From Lepidonotus clava (lineage: Eukaryota; Annelida; Polychaeta; Phyllodocida; Polynoidae): a stretch of 64,000 nt of DNA. The stretch covers positions 28,477,541 through 28,541,540 of the forward strand of contig OW387138.1 in the NCBI GenBank assembly GCA_936440205.1. Reading direction: 5' to 3'. The position numbers and the translations under genes were made by a program. The notes under the pieces are model-generated. The model made no database searches and was not told the DNA's origin. It saw only the letters and a list, made by a program, of their open reading frames with translations. Positions 1 to 12,600 of the stretch are shown here, in pieces (the first letter of the stretch is position 1; the number at the start of each line of letters is the position of its first letter).

Positions 1-1527
1 TACCAATCTTTCCAGAGTCACTTTGAACGTTGGTCCAAAGACCAGTATATCATCCAAGTATACCAGACACTCCTCCCACACGATTCCTCTGAGGATTCTT
101 TCCATCAGTCTCTCGAAGGTGGCTGGGGCGTTCACTAGCCCGAATGGCATCACTTTGAACTCATATAATCCTCCTTGAGTCACGAAGGCCGTCTTTTCTT
201 GGTCCTCCGGTGCCATCTCTACCTGCCAATATCCGCTCGCGAGATCCAGACTGCAGAAGAATAGGCTTCCTCCCAAAGTGTTGAGGCTGTCCTCTATCCG
301 CGGGAGCGGATAGGCGTCCACTTTCGTAGCCTGGTTCAGTTTTCGGTAGTCAATACAGAACCTCGTTCCTCCGTCCTTCTTTTTGACTAGAACGGTCGGG
401 CTACTCCACGCACTCCCGCTCTCTTGGATAATCCCTAAATTTAACATATCCTCCACCAGTGTTCGTTCTTCCTCTCTCCTGGTGGCCGGATACCGTCTGA
501 CCCTCTGCTTGATCGGCATCTGATCTCCCGTTTTAATTCGATGTTGTACTAAATCTGTCCGTCCTAACTCATGTTTCGAGGTCGCAAACATTTGTTCCCG
601 GGCCATGATGGCTTTCTCCAGCTCTTCGCCCTCCTTCGTGGTCAGGTCTTTCTTAGCCTCCCCTATCATTTCAACGAGCGCTCCTGGGGGTTCTTTTGCT
701 TCACTTCCTACTCCTCGTACCTCTTGTACGAAGGTGGCTTCTCCGAGTACCCCGCCGGTTTCCAATTTCGCGCTCTCGGTCCCTCGGTTGGCCACCCAAA
801 CTTCATTTTCTTCTCCCAATGTCACCGTTCCTGGGATCACCTCCAGTCCCATAGGTAATCCAGCGCCGGTGATGACAGCCAGCTGTCCACCCTGTCTTAT
901 GTCCATTCTCGCTACTACTGTTACTCGGGTCACTTGGAGTGGGGGTATTTCCGTCGTTTTCTCGATTCGCACGACCTGTCCTCCGACGGTAACTGCCCGA
1001 ATCCCATCCGTTCTCTGTTCTACTCCCGGGATTCGTTCCCCCTCTCCCTCCCCCTCGGCGGGCAGGAAGATGGCACTCGCGTGGGGCTTAACTGTCAGCC
1101 GGTATTTCACCGCGAAGTCGTTTCCCAGGATCCCTTCATCTCTACCGATGTCTGCCACCATGAACGTCCACTTCAACACGCGTGTTCCCAATTTCACTGG
1201 CAAGTTCGTGCATCCATAGCACCGCAACGGACTACCATCTACCGAGCAGAGACGTCCTTCATATCCATCCAGTTCTTCTCTTTTTCGTCCCCACTCTCTC
1301 CAGAGGCGTTCCGACAGCAGACTGATCATAGATCCGGTATCAACCAAAAAACGGACGACACTCTCTCCCACCGTCCCGGCCACATAAAGTCCACATTCTC
1401 CCATGCCTACTACTTCTCTCGCCGCGCCCGAAGGGGGCCCCGCGCTTACTGCGACGGCGACTGTCCGTTTCCCTGACGCTGAGAACACTCTCTTGCGAAA
1501 TGGCCCTTCTGGTGACAGTGATGACAC
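1..1527 (-). CDS. pol: Pol of copy A, partial (protease and start of RT)
   Basis: The pol frame of copy A enters from the gag overlap near 1527 and runs to the window start. Visible parts are the aspartic protease (DTGS) and the RT fingers and palm, ending near the YLDD active site at about 60-40. It lies in the -1 frame relative to gag, with a GGGAAAC heptamer on the minus strand at 1473-1467, so it would be made as Gag-Pol by the ribosomal frameshift this family uses. The visible portion appears open. RNase H and integrase lie outside the window. Confidence 0.85.
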   Translation of the reverse strand, partial: MSSLSPEGPFRKRVFSASGKRTVAVAVSAGPPSGAAREVVGMGECGLYVAGTVGESVVRFLVDTGSMISLLSERLWREWGRKREELDGYEGRLCSVDGSPLRCYGCTNLPVKLGTRVLKWTFMVADIGRDEGILGNDFAVKYRLTVKPHASAIFLPAEGEGEGERIPGVEQRTDGIRAVTVGGQVVRIEKTTEIPPLQVTRVTVVARMDIRQGGQLAVITGAGLPMGLEVIPGTVTLGEENEVWVANRGTESAKLETGGVLGEATFVQEVRGVGSEAKEPPGALVEMIGEAKKDLTTKEGEELEKAIMAREQMFATSKHELGRTDLVQHRIKTGDQMPIKQRVRRYPATRREEERTLVEDMLNLGIIQESGSAWSSPTVLVKKKDGGTRFCIDYRKLNQATKVDAYPLPRIEDSLNTLGGSLFFCSLDLASGYWQVEMAPEDQEKTAFVTQGGLYEFKVMPFGLVNAPATFERLMERILRGIVWEECLVYLDDILVFGPTFKVTLERLV

Positions 1528-2396
1528 TCTAAATCTTCTTTTCGCTTCTTAAACGCCTCCCTCCGGGCCGTTGCTTGTCTTCTAGCTTCCCGTTCCTCTG
1601 CCAATTCTTTCATCATCTCCTCCAACTTACCGTTCAAGGCCATGATCTGTGTATTGGCGTCTTCCTCGGGCTTCACTGCCCGCAGGAGGCGGCGTGAGTA
1701 TCGTTCCTGTATTTCTACCACCTCTACCGCCTCCTCTAGTGTCTTACATCCTTTCTCTGCACACTTCAGCTGAAGGTCTTCCCCAACTGCAGCCTGGAAC
1801 GCATGTAATGCTGCTTTTTCCTGGCTAGCGTAGTCGTTGGAGAAGTAGGCTCTCGATGCCAGTCGCCGGGCATTATCAGCCAACTCCTTCGCTGTCTGGT
1901 TCTTTACACGTTTCAAGCCCGCCAACTCTTGCAGAGCATTACACGTGTCTTTCTCCTGACCGAACCTCCGGCGCAACGCATCCACCCTCGCCGAGTAACG
2001 GAGTCGTTCCCTGTCCGGGAGTCCGACAAAGTACATTCGTGCCGTTCCCGTCAGCGAGAGGAAAAGCATCGCCGCTTTTTCCTCGGCCGTCCAGCGTCCC
2101 AATGTTGCGTACTCCTCAAACTGGTTGATCCATCCCTCGAAATCCGGTTTACCGTCATACTTCTCTGGTCGTAAACTGAACTTCTTCAAACTCGCTCCTT
2201 CCTGGCCGGTCTGTTGTTGTTGAGCCCGCACATTCTGCTCATCCGTCGGGGTGGACGTTCCCATAAAATTAAACTGCCTACCCATTATGGTCGTGTCCTC
2301 CCCTTTTGTCTCGGTTTTCGCACCTCCTTTCTCCTCCCCACCTTCCTTGAAGGCGACGTCAGAATCCATCTGCTCGAAGACTGCCGCAGTCGCCAT
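1446..2396 (-). CDS. gag: Gag of copy A
   Basis: A 316-codon reading frame from the first ATG after the LTR and primer site. The frame is also open for 8 codons upstream, but without an ATG. The protein has a capsid-like helical middle typical of Ty3/gypsy Gag, an acidic/basic coiled region, and one C-terminal CCHC knuckle (CHHCHQKGHFAREC) that binds RNA. It forms the particle that packages element RNA in the cytoplasm. It is identical to the Gag of copy B at 16905-17855. The end overlaps pol in the -1 frame, as in copy B. The frame looks whole. Confidence 0.92.
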   Translation of the reverse strand: MATAAVFEQMDSDVAFKEGGEEKGGAKTETKGEDTTIMGRQFNFMGTSTPTDEQNVRAQQQQTGQEGASLKKFSLRPEKYDGKPDFEGWINQFEEYATLGRWTAEEKAAMLFLSLTGTARMYFVGLPDRERLRYSARVDALRRRFGQEKDTCNALQELAGLKRVKNQTAKELADNARRLASRAYFSNDYASQEKAALHAFQAAVGEDLQLKCAEKGCKTLEEAVEVVEIQERYSRRLLRAVKPEEDANTQIMALNGKLEEMMKELAEEREARRQATARREAFKKRKEDLECHHCHQKGHFARECSQRQGNGQSPSQ

Positions 2397-2456
2397 GAGT
2401 ATCCAATACCGATGAAACACCCAAGATCCACAAGTCCGTATGTGCCTATTTCAGCA

Positions 2457-2471
2457 CCACCGCTGCCACCA
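2457..2471 (-). other. Primer-binding site, tRNA-Leu
   Basis: One base inside the LTR, the minus strand reads TGGTGGCAGCGGTGG. This is complementary to the 3' end of metazoan tRNA-Leu (CCACCGCTGCCA plus CCA), the usual minus-strand primer position in LTR elements. Confidence 0.85.
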
Positions 2472-2472
2472 G

Positions 2473-3399
2473 TGTGACGTTCTCTGGTAAGTCGGGGTTG
2501 CCGATTCTTACGACAGAGGAACGTGGGGGTTGTTCGGGTCTCGGGGCGGACGGGGAATCCGGGCCAAGAACCGAGGTGTGTTTCTAGAGTCGTGCCTCGC
2601 GCACGAGGGGGGGCTGAGCGAATCGATCGGCACTCGATGTCGACGGAGGACTGCGGGGGAGGGAAATTATGGTAGGGGTACGGGTCGGCCGGGGAACGGT
2701 CCACCCCTGAGTTCCGGTCCGCGGGGGCGACGGGCCGACGGTCGCCTATTGTTTGGTAGCGTGGGGCCGAGCACGCCGCGCCCTCGTCCCCGCGGACTTC
2801 GCTCCCTCGTTCCGCTCCCCATGTCTTCGTACCATACTACGTCTCGGTTTCCGGTACTACTTCGGGCCTTCGTGCCCTACTTCGTTCCCTCGTTCCTCGT
2901 TCTTCGGGCCTTCGGGCCCCTTACCCTATGTTTCGACTACCTATCTCGGACTTCGACTGTTTTGTCCTAACTTCGACTTAATTACTCTATTCGGCTCATC
3001 TTTAGTGGTTGTTTCAGGAAAGAGGACACGTCTGGACACCAGGAGAACTGTTGAAGAACTCTGTTTATTCGGGCCTCACCGCCCCTTTATATACTAGAGA
3101 GGTCAGCCCTGATTGGCTGCCTTCGGTCACGTGACCTACAATTGACGTCACTTCCGGTTTATATATTCCGTTTCCGGTTTACATTTCACTTCCGGTTTAC
3201 ATATTCCCGGGTTTCGTTCCATTACGTTTTCGTTATTCGTTCTTTACATATTCGTTATTCGTTCTTTACATATTCGTTCTTTACATCTATTTCGTTCTTC
3301 GTTCTTTACATATTCGTTATTCGTTCTTTACATATTTCCATTATTACCTTATTATTATTTTAACCTCTATGTATTTTGGCTGAATAGCCGTTCATCACA
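2473..3399 (-). repeat. 5' LTR of copy A
   Basis: A 927-bp LTR bounded by TGTGA...TCACA inverted termini on the minus strand. It matches the 954-bp LTRs of copy B closely and is slightly shorter, so it represents a related but distinguishable lineage. It carries the same U3 promoter arrangement and the same GC-rich R-U5 part. Confidence 0.93.
3064..3165 (-). promoter_or_regulatory. U3/R promoter block of copy A LTR
   Basis: On the minus strand, in transcription order, there is an ETS-CRE composite (CCGGAAGTGACGTCA, about 3157-3143), a palindromic E-box GGTCACGTGACC (3136-3125), a CCAAT box, a TATA box (TATATAAA, 3093-3086) and an AATAAA signal (3069-3064). Motif identities are read directly; their activity is inferred. 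Confidence 0.75.
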
Positions 3400-5371
3400 T
3401 TACCATACCAGGCAAACAGCAACACAACAGGCGTCTTCTGCGACCATACGTTTTTGGTTAATCTGTTACTTTCTAAAAATTCACATAACAGTAACGTGTT
3501 TTACATTAGGAAGAAGCTCACCAAAAAAGAGTGTTTTAATATCACTATCGTTTAATGAGATTCAGACCTCACCAATACAGAATATTCTAGTAATTTCTAG
3601 TGATAGAATTTAACAAGAACGTTCCAACAACATCACAATGAAATGTAGCGATGTTAGGTTTTTGTGACCTTGTATAGTACTTGTCATCAAAGTAACACAT
3701 CATGAGCCAAAATAGAACTAAACTGATAGTTACTAAATCAATGTTGCATGATTGCCTGGGATGTCACGTGGTGCCCCATAATGTTGACTGAGGATTACAG
3801 AGCCTCTCAATGTCGCCTCCCCTAATGGCCCAGCTAGTTCTGAGGACCCAAAAACAGCCTTAGAACAGAATCTCAGACCCTCAGGATTCCAGCGGCCATG
3901 GTCTAAGGCAAAGAGATAACAGGGAAAAGAAGCATTCCGAGTTTTTATTCTTTAGGGCAGGAGGAGCTGTGTGAGGCTCAAAAGAAACACAGATTATTTT
4001 GATATTCCCACAAGGATAGTTTGGCATGATGGGATTTCCTGGAGTTTGGCAACACGGGAAAGAATTTCCTGGGAAGGAAAAGGGCAGCTTTTGGAGCATG
4101 TTTTAAAGATATCGAATAGTAGTGTTTTAAGATTTATAAACTTGTAGAGGCTCCTTGCTAAAACCAAACTCTTCTGTAACAGCTTATTAGTACTGCTGTC
4201 AGACTCTATTGTCTTGGACACAGATTATAAGGTACACACATGACTTAATCGCTATAGTTTTCTACTAGTTACCGGTTGTGACCAGAATGTTTGATGTTAT
4301 ATATGTTTTTGATAGTCACCAGTGTAAATAAAAGAAGTCAAGGCAGTGTGCACAGTTGTATGTTTAACGTACCCAGTGGATGAAAGCATTTATCAGAATT
4401 TGCTTGTTTCTCTGTACAAATTGGCCAATTGCAATCAAAATCAGTAAAACCTGCATAGTAAAAAGGTCACTTAGCATAACAAATCTGCACATATTTTGGC
4501 TCCTTGAATCCAATTGAGTTGGTTAGATACACAAAATCGATTCAGTAAGGGATATCCCATACTACAAACTCACTCGCAGAACGACAAGAGGTAAAGACAA
4601 AGGGACGTGTGTAACCATAATTCACCAAATAGATTGCTTTTGTCCAAATTCAAGGCTAGATTGTAATGCCATGCGCAGTAAATTGACTATCAGATTAATA
4701 TACAAAATAATGGACAGATCCTGGCTCACCTCTCCTCCTGGTCTGTCCATTCTCCTTTCCCAAGCTCCCCACTTATCTGGCCGAGAGGAGATTGACTTGA
4801 CAGTGGTCCTAGTCCTTGCCCAGCCTCTCCACTCTACTCTATCTCCCTTACCTCCCCCTCATCCTCCCTCTCCTGGATTTTTAGCTGCTCCAACCCTTTG
4901 TCTTCAAGCCTGATCCCAGCCCCCCTCCCACAGTGGCAGATAGTGTCAAGTCCCCTCCTTCTTATCACGTCAATGGATGGTCCCAACACCACCACCCTGA
5001 ACTCCCCCCCCCCCACGCCCCTCCAGGCTGGCCAACATCAGTTTGACCAAAACAGGGGCAACTCCTTCAGCTTATCTGCTTCACTTAGGATGTTCTACCC
5101 ATTACCTGCTTCCATCTGCTTCTGCTTCCTCTGCATAAAAATGCAAAAGTGTGGGGTTTGTATTTCAGGAAGGATTGTCATACAACTAGAAGTATTAGGT
5201 CATTCATTGATAAAACTATAATGAACAATGCAACAACCAACAGCAATATTCTGCGTTATATGTAGTGTTCTTTTTTCCTGCTACACCATTCTACCAGTCG
5301 TAGGAGAAAGGTGAATATTTCATGGATGTCCTGTGTTTACAATTGATGCGTTATTTTACACTGTATACATT
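3400..5371. other. Host DNA without a recognisable gene
   Basis: AT-rich unique sequence. The only compositional feature is a pyrimidine-rich tract at about 4720-5040 (CCTCTCC-type words). The short open frames here have no recognisable motif. No RNA gene was seen. Confidence 0.6.
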
Positions 5372-5601
5372 CCCCCTGAAAATTACTCCGAGACATATAC
5401 CCCAAAATTAACTAACTTAGAAATCCTAACCAAAACCCTACCCTTACCCTGCCCCTAACTCTTCCACTAACCTAACCCCAAACAAATCCTCAACCTACCT
5501 TAACCAGTTCACCTAACAGTATACTTATCCTAACCTAAACCCTAACCCTATAACTAACGATATCTATGGGGGTTAATGTGCTTTAGGGTATATTTCAGGG
5601 G
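5372..5601. repeat. Degenerate telomere-like CCTAA tract between inverted ends
   Basis: About 150 bp (5405-5555) are built from CCTAACC/ACCCTA-type words resembling the metazoan telomere repeat CCCTAA, but irregular. The tract sits between inverted ends: CCCCTGAAA at the left (from about 5373) and TTTCAGGGG at the right (to 5601), with further matching words inside (ATATACCCC near 5396; GGGTATAT near 5587). The whole could be a small non-autonomous DNA transposon carrying telomere-like repeats, or a decayed interstitial telomere block. No clear target duplication was seen. Confidence 0.5.
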
Positions 5602-8600
5602 AGAAGACTTGGTGTTCAGGGAGTATGTTGTGTCTGGGTGGTACGTGTCCAGCTTCTTTTGTTCTGACACCATTCCCTCTCCTTTCTAACAGAAGGTAGA
5701 CGTGTTGGAGTAGAAGGAGTCCCCAGGCTAATATCTGTGGTGACCACTACTCTCCCCTCATCTTACATCGACCACCTCCCCAGGCCATCCCAAAAGACAC
5801 CGACTGCCTCTCGGCTAGTCCCTTTAGTAACACGCATTGTATTACTGGTCATAGACTCTAGTTTAACCTTTAGTTGTCTATGCTGTGTAACATTCTGTTA
5901 AATTAGAACTCTTTGTTTAATATAAATTGAGGTTTTAAACTCATGATGTAACTAGAATGAGCTTTTGTGATATAAAGTTGGGATATGTCGTTGCTCTTTA
6001 TTTTCACACTGAAAGTGAGAGAACACTTGCCATTAGATATGTAAATCTATTCAGAATAGCTAGTTTAAGGCTCAAAGAAAGTAGCTTAGACTGCAACCAC
6101 TTTACTTGAACACATTTATATATTTAAGTTTCTTTTAATCATAAACCGCTTGCTGCAGGGCTTGGAATTCTTCCTGGGGATCTAAAATCCGCCTATAGGA
6201 TTTGGTAGCACGCAATTGAAAGAATGCACTACTCAGAACCTACACATCACGGGTTGGGCTGAGGTTTAGCTGGGCGAGCCATAAGCCTGATTCATAAGGA
6301 CTTTTCTGTCTACTACTTACGAACTGGAGGTATGGGATTATAGGAAGAGGGTACTACCTCTCTAAATGGCCTCCTGTAAGAAAATTACCGAAAAACAAAG
6401 AATGTTAACATGTGAGTGCAGTTTACTCTCTATATAAAAAAAAAGACATGTACTCTCACTATTCAAAAATATAAATCACCCAATGTCATTCGTATGCTTA
6501 CATACAAGTAGTCATTGTTTTCCATCTCATCATTATGTCTGGAACATCCTCCCATCTACTTTCTCAGACTTCCACTGCCATTTCCCCAGACTAAAGATAA
6601 CAACCGCCCAACAAACCATCTCCTGAGGGCATTAAGGGCCATTTTCAGGGCCCTGGGTCTCTAATTAGTCCTCCCGGAGTCTTCGACCTCGGAGGAATAC
6701 GTCACGAGTAAGCCGCCGTTTTCAGCCACTGGTGGTCATTAGGGGAAACCACAGATCAAACTCACGACAGTTACCACATCCCGGGCATATTCCATTGAAG
6801 CCAGCTACTTAAATAATAGATGAATTGTAATTATATGAATGAAATTCATTATCATTTTCTTTTTTTTTCAAATTGATTGTTATAATTATGAAGTATATTA
6901 GGTGGTTAGATAGATTGAGATGTCCACTGATTGTTGTTTGAGGAAATGCGGGAAGTGGACGACATGAATCTGTGACGTTGGGAGGACTTGGGGGAGGGTG
7001 TTGGGTTGTTTGGCCGGTAGGGGTCAGCAATGACCCAGCCTCTGACCACAAGGGTAACATGTACTCTCCCTACAGGGTGGATATAAGTACCAGAGTCGTG
7101 CATGGACCTCGCCCTTACGGCGAATACTGATATACACGAAACAAAATTAATGTTTTATTTTGGCCTAAAATAAATATATATTTTCTTCTAACCACAAAAA
7201 AGATGATATGTGCATACAACCTTTCTGACCCCTCCTCTTGACATATATATCAGTTCGAGGGGCACCCTCTGCTTCTACTCTAACCGTCGATTGTCAAAGT
7301 TGACACAATCATATTTGTGATATTTAGCTCTGTATTGAATAGACCAATTTGAAATGAGTCCCCATACATGTTGCTTGTCGGCATTTGTCATTTCCTCCGA
7401 AGTTCAAGTCACATGTCAATATGTTGGTGAAATGCTGCACTGATGAAGCATAAAGGATGAGATGCGATACGGTCCTCAATACCCACATCTAAAGCCGAGC
7501 ACCTCTCAGTGCATGCTTAAAACCCTCTCACCTTCAATCATCTCTGAATCCACAGCCACATCACTCCTCGTTCAGACAACTATAGAGCACTCTGATGGAT
7601 TTAAGCACTAGCTGACTATTTATGCTAGATCGTGGAATCTTTGCCAGCTGGGGTTGTGTTGGCTATGGGAAGCCATCAGTCCCGTGTCGTCCCTGACAGA
7701 AGCATGGGGTGAGGGACAATAGAAGTCATTACAGCCTCCTCACAGGCACTATGGGCTATGGTGGGAAAAACACGATCTCAAGGCAGATTCTCAAATGTAA
7801 AGCGCGCCCCTGTCTCTCTAGGCTGCTGAAAAGTCAAAACGAAAGCTGACAGTGTTGTGGAAATTTGTCAGAAGGCTATGATAAGTTGTTGGACACTTGA
7901 GAAGGTGAGTTGAAAATGTGAGACAGCCGGAAATAACATTGACACTGTGCAGCAAGGTCGAAAAGGATTGAAAAAGATTTTAGCGTTCAGGATTGGCTCA
8001 CTAGAAACCGAAACTCATGTTGTCGTGCTTTCTCCTTGACGCCTGCAGTTATGCACGTCATAATATGGTCACAAACAACCACACACGTCATTTGGTTTTG
8101 CAGATGTCAAGTCACAGACTAATACTATTGGCTGTAATGCGCATTTGAAATGATATAATTCCACATGATCAATCAGAAGATCCGGTGGTAGAACTTCAAA
8201 AATAGTATGTTATTTATAGACATACTTAATTAAAACATAATGTATTAGATAAACTTAATCATATAATTATTATTTATTTTAGTGATACCTGATTCAAAAC
8301 TTCCATGCATCCAACAAATGTGGATACTATACCTGTCTTTCAGAAGATGAACAAAAATCAAGCTTTAAACTTTACTTATTGAACATTGGTAATAGGAATG
8401 TAATTTAGAGGTATGTGCATCTGGGTTTTTGATAAGAAACCTTGATGCGGATTGAAGTACACATTTATTTCGATTTTTTAAAAATTCATCTAATGTTATT
8501 GAGTTCAATGAAAAGAAGTAATTACGAGAAATACAATCATTTTCAGAAAAGGAAATGAGCTCAGTTCTTAGATTAAATCACATAGATACAATAACGATAT

Positions 8601-9289
8601 AGCCTTTTCTAAAGAAATACTTTTCGTACATGAAACCTTTGTCAAGTTCAGCTATTACTTACATTACAGTCTCTCTACACTCTCCTCACAAAGTGACTCA
8701 AAGGTCCTTACGTCCATATCGTCTCAAAAACCTCAATTTGCTCAGAAAATCGTTTTGTACTTGAGGACAATTTCTATGTAATGGATATAATATCAAATGA
8801 TTCTTGGAGATGTGGAAAGGACGACACTGTACTTTAAAGTCGTGTAATCAAAATCTAGTGGAGGGAAATGGAGTGACGGTAAAAGAAGGCAGTTGAACAA
8901 ACACGATTATAGGGATACTGTCTCCTTATTTGAGTGCACCAGCAGGGACAAGTTCGTGTTTTCTGATGAAAATATATTACTCTATTCCGAAGCTGGTCAT
9001 TTCTATCGATCTATCTATATGCCCATGAGAAATAAACGTTTAATGCCTAGGTAACGTTTGGAACTTGATCTCTGAAACTTCCTCAATATCTTCCATAAGC
9101 CAACTTTAATCCAATAAGCATTCCATTTGCGTTTTGCCACCCGCTCCAAGCTTGCCGTTCTATGGACATCGTTTATTTTCATTAGACGAGGCAGCCACTC
9201 GGAAAGTCTTCAGTTCACTTTAAATCTTCGTGACTTTTCCTTTAGAACCGTAAAGGACCGTCCATGTATTGCTAACCCTGGGGCCTTGC
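5602..9289. other. Host DNA without a recognisable gene
   Basis: Unique, mostly AT-rich sequence. A small cluster of transcription-factor-like words (a TAATTA homeodomain core and AACCACAG Runx-like) lies at about 6650-6770. No coding evidence, RNA gene or repeat that I can support. Confidence 0.5.
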
Positions 9290-9680
9290 AGCGGGCGGGC
9301 TCCGTTCAGCCCTGAAATTGGATGATGGTTACATCAAGAATCCCCGACATACACCTCCGAGTGGCGCAGGAAGTCGCTTTTCATTCGGCGCATGCGCTCT
9401 CCCAAATTACCAGACGCCAACTTCAAAGCGAGGCCCGCACGCGCCGCCGACCGGAAAGACCGCCGCAAAGAACTGTGGGAGCGAAAGCGATCTGACCCGA
9501 GGTGGGAGAGGGGTGGGAATAGAGGGGGGATGTCTCCCCGAATTCCCCCGAGTGTTTCCGAGCTGTTCCGAGTCTTTCCGATCTACTCTACTAGGTAGGA
9601 GGTCTCTGGGAACTAATTGTGCCGACGCCTGAAACGTCCGTTTACCTGCAGGTCCGGGGAGAATAGACAACTTAGTCCGG
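9290..9680. promoter_or_regulatory. CpG-rich promoter-like patch with NRF1-type site
   Basis: A sharp rise in GC and CpG against the AT-rich background. It holds a perfect NRF1-type palindrome GCGCATGCGC (9388-9397), ETS-like GGAAGT (9370-9375) and CCGGAAA words, and repeated CCGAGT/TTCCGA words (9536-9585). Housekeeping promoters in animals often look like this. No TATA box and no clear start or first exon could be fixed, and direction is unknown. It could instead be a decayed GC-rich repeat. Confidence 0.4.
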
Positions 9681-12600
9681 ATTGCTGGATCATTGAACAG
9701 AGTGGTGAACGGGAAAAGTATTAGAAGTTGTTTTAGAGAAATGAGACGTGTATCTACCTGACATATTTTGCTGGCTTCTTCACACTAGAGCTACATTTAA
9801 TTTGTACATTCCTGGAAAACTAATTATTTAAAGTTTCCGTCACAGCATGGTAATATAATAAGATGTCATGAATGTTTTGTAAAAGTTGGTATCTCGTGTT
9901 GCATGGATAAATGTTGTCGCCTTTCGTAGGTTTCCATGAAATAAAATAACATTTAAGATCTAAAAATAATAAAATCTAAAGTCGTCCCAGACATTGCACC
10001 GTAACCCCTGGTTTAGATAATCCACCAACTACCTGACTAATCAATCTAGAAACTCAATACATTCTGTCTTTCATTATAACAGGAAGCCCGAGTGAGCCTT
10101 CTGACCAAATGTAATTGAGGGAAACCTTAGATTCTCTGCGAAGGTCAGGTGGGTCCATAAGGGTCAGACAGGTTACCTGTTATGTTGGTTTTTCCCATGT
10201 GCAGGAGTTTAGGGGTGTAACCCAAGGTCATTAATATATCATAGTTATTCAGTCTCCCTCATAGACTAGTAACTAGTTTTATTTTATCGTTGTGACTGTA
10301 AGGAAGAATTGAAAGACAGGGCTGTACTACTTTCTTGGTTTTACCCCTAAATCAACTTTTATAAATAGATGAATTATAATTGCATTGGAATCCTTTATCG
10401 CAAAAAGAAATCTCTAGTCGTTATACAATACCACTATCCTGTAGTGGTGGTCTTTGAGGCACATGTCATTGACTTGCCATTTGACAGCCTACGATGCTGG
10501 GTGTGCGAAGGATGGGAGGGGGGGGGGCAAGGGTAGGGGCAGGGGTAGGAGGAGGGGCAGGGGTAGGAGGGGGACCAGGAGGAGGTGGATCATTAGTTTG
10601 GTTTCATCCCTGACAGCTGTGCCTCACCTATTGACACTCCTTCTCCTGCCGGACTAACCGTCTGTCTCCTATAATCCCCAGGTCCACGAGGTACCCAGTG
10701 GTGGCAACGGTCGAGTTCGCAGGAGATGATTTTCCCTCAATCTGGATTTATTTTTCACTAAAATTAATAACGGACACGAATTAATAGGGCGGTAACTGAT
10801 CAGAACAGTTATATTACCACGATTATGTTTTTTCTTTTGTTATTATCTCGTTTTCTTTTCTCTTGATTTTATTATTGTTATCCACATTAGTATCTATGGA
10901 CACAAACAATCAACGTCACCACCTATTTGGTGCATATTTAGACTCACATCACCATTACTATCTTCTCAATAGGCCCAGAGAGGGACTTCTCATCTTTGTC
11001 TTTGACTTTGATATTACACATCAAAATGTAAAGATTCTTTAGTATAATGATCTCAATTTGAATTGAGAATTATAAAAGACTGCGTTTCCAATGAATAGCT
11101 AAGGCTGATACACAGTTCAATTAACAGTAACATGTCAGTATTTATATGAAGACGTTAAGATCATAGATACTCCGTCTCCTCATTCCGGCCGTTGATCGAT
11201 AGATGTCTTGCTTATATCCCTGCCTTTTTTCACACCCTTTCAACTATAATGTATTTCTCCACTCCCCTGAGCCATCAAACACTTTATGATGCATCACGCA
11301 TCTACCACTCTATTCAAAACTCACATGAATAGACGATATTCCCCGTGACAGTGTTAAAAGATGGAGATGAATTATTCTTCTTATGGGAATAGCGCCTCTC
11401 AGTAAAACATGGGGTGTTAATAATTGGATGCTACCTGTCCATACAGGGGTATTATCAGTAGCCAACCACCACAGTAGAGACGCACGGCTATGGTTAATAG
11501 ATAAGGGAAGTCCCTTTTTACAAATAGACACTGCATGGGTGGTAGATGGTTGATCCGCTGTCACTAGGCTTGTGAACATGAACTGCCTCTGGGAGTTTTT
11601 GATGACGTTGTTGAAGGATGAAATATGTAACAACGTGGACTAAAGTGTACGTGAAGTATATATTTCATTTTCTGACTTACTGAAAGCAAGTGCTTTTTAA
11701 CAACAGCACATCTGTGGATACATCACAATGTGGGACATGGAGGAGTGCTTCTGGGCATCAAAGCATTTAGCCTATGGGAATATCTGAAAGGTAGAATAGT
11801 TTGACAAATTATAAGTTAATATTACTCTGTAGACCGAAGCTGACGAGACATAAATCAGCTATATTTTTGCCTTTTATATGTGTGATAAACCTGACATCAC
11901 TTCGTAATCCAATGACACTAGTTTGAGAGAATATGAGCCTATCATTAATTATGTAGTAAAAGACGTCAATTAAGTGATTAGATCTATGTTGAAAACGAAG
12001 GGCTCCTACATCCTCCAAACGGCAACCGTGAAGTCCTTAGATCTAGATTATTAATATATATGTGGTTCTTTAGCTCTTAGAAAAAAGTGTGCAGTAGAGC
12101 ACAAGAACATGTTTAGCGTGAAAGATGCTCATTAAGCACAAATGCTAATTAAGTTCTCAAGAAACATGTAACTGGAAGTGACCTTTGTCAGGGTCAATGA
12201 GACCATGTGATCTGAACTGATCAATGGGGTCTGAGTTGTAGTGATATAAAGCCGGGATAAACCAGAGAATAAACAGTCCCTTTATGGTACTTAACATGTC
12301 AACACATCTTCCTTTCCTAAGTTAGAACCACCTCAGGAATTAGAATAATTAGAGAAAGCTGGGAACAAAGAACAAGAAGACAGAAAATAGCCTAGTTTGG
12401 GGTTGGAACAAGATGACCGAACTTAGAATAGAGGCGACTTAAGCATGAGAATGAAGATCATGGCAAAGGTAGGGCATAGCATAACTATACATACAGGCAT
12501 GGGGAGTGAGATATCAAGCAGCCAACCAGCATGGTACCAGCCTTCTTTTATTGGTGACAACCTGAAGACCAATTCCCAGTGAAGGGAACGAGCAGAAGAG

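Larger units (their letters stand above)
1..3399 (-). mobile_element. Ty3/gypsy LTR retrotransposon, copy A (5' part only)
   Basis: This is the 5' end of an LTR retrotransposon of the same family as the complete copy at 15875-29447. Reading on the minus strand it shows a 5' LTR (3399-2473), a tRNA-Leu primer-binding site, gag, and pol from protease into the RT palm, where the window ends. The Gag protein is identical to that of the other copy, and the visible pol DNA is nearly identical, so this is a young insertion. The visible part looks whole. The 3' half, 3' LTR and target duplication lie outside the window. The outer flank next to the LTR starts TTACC at 3400. Confidence 0.95.
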
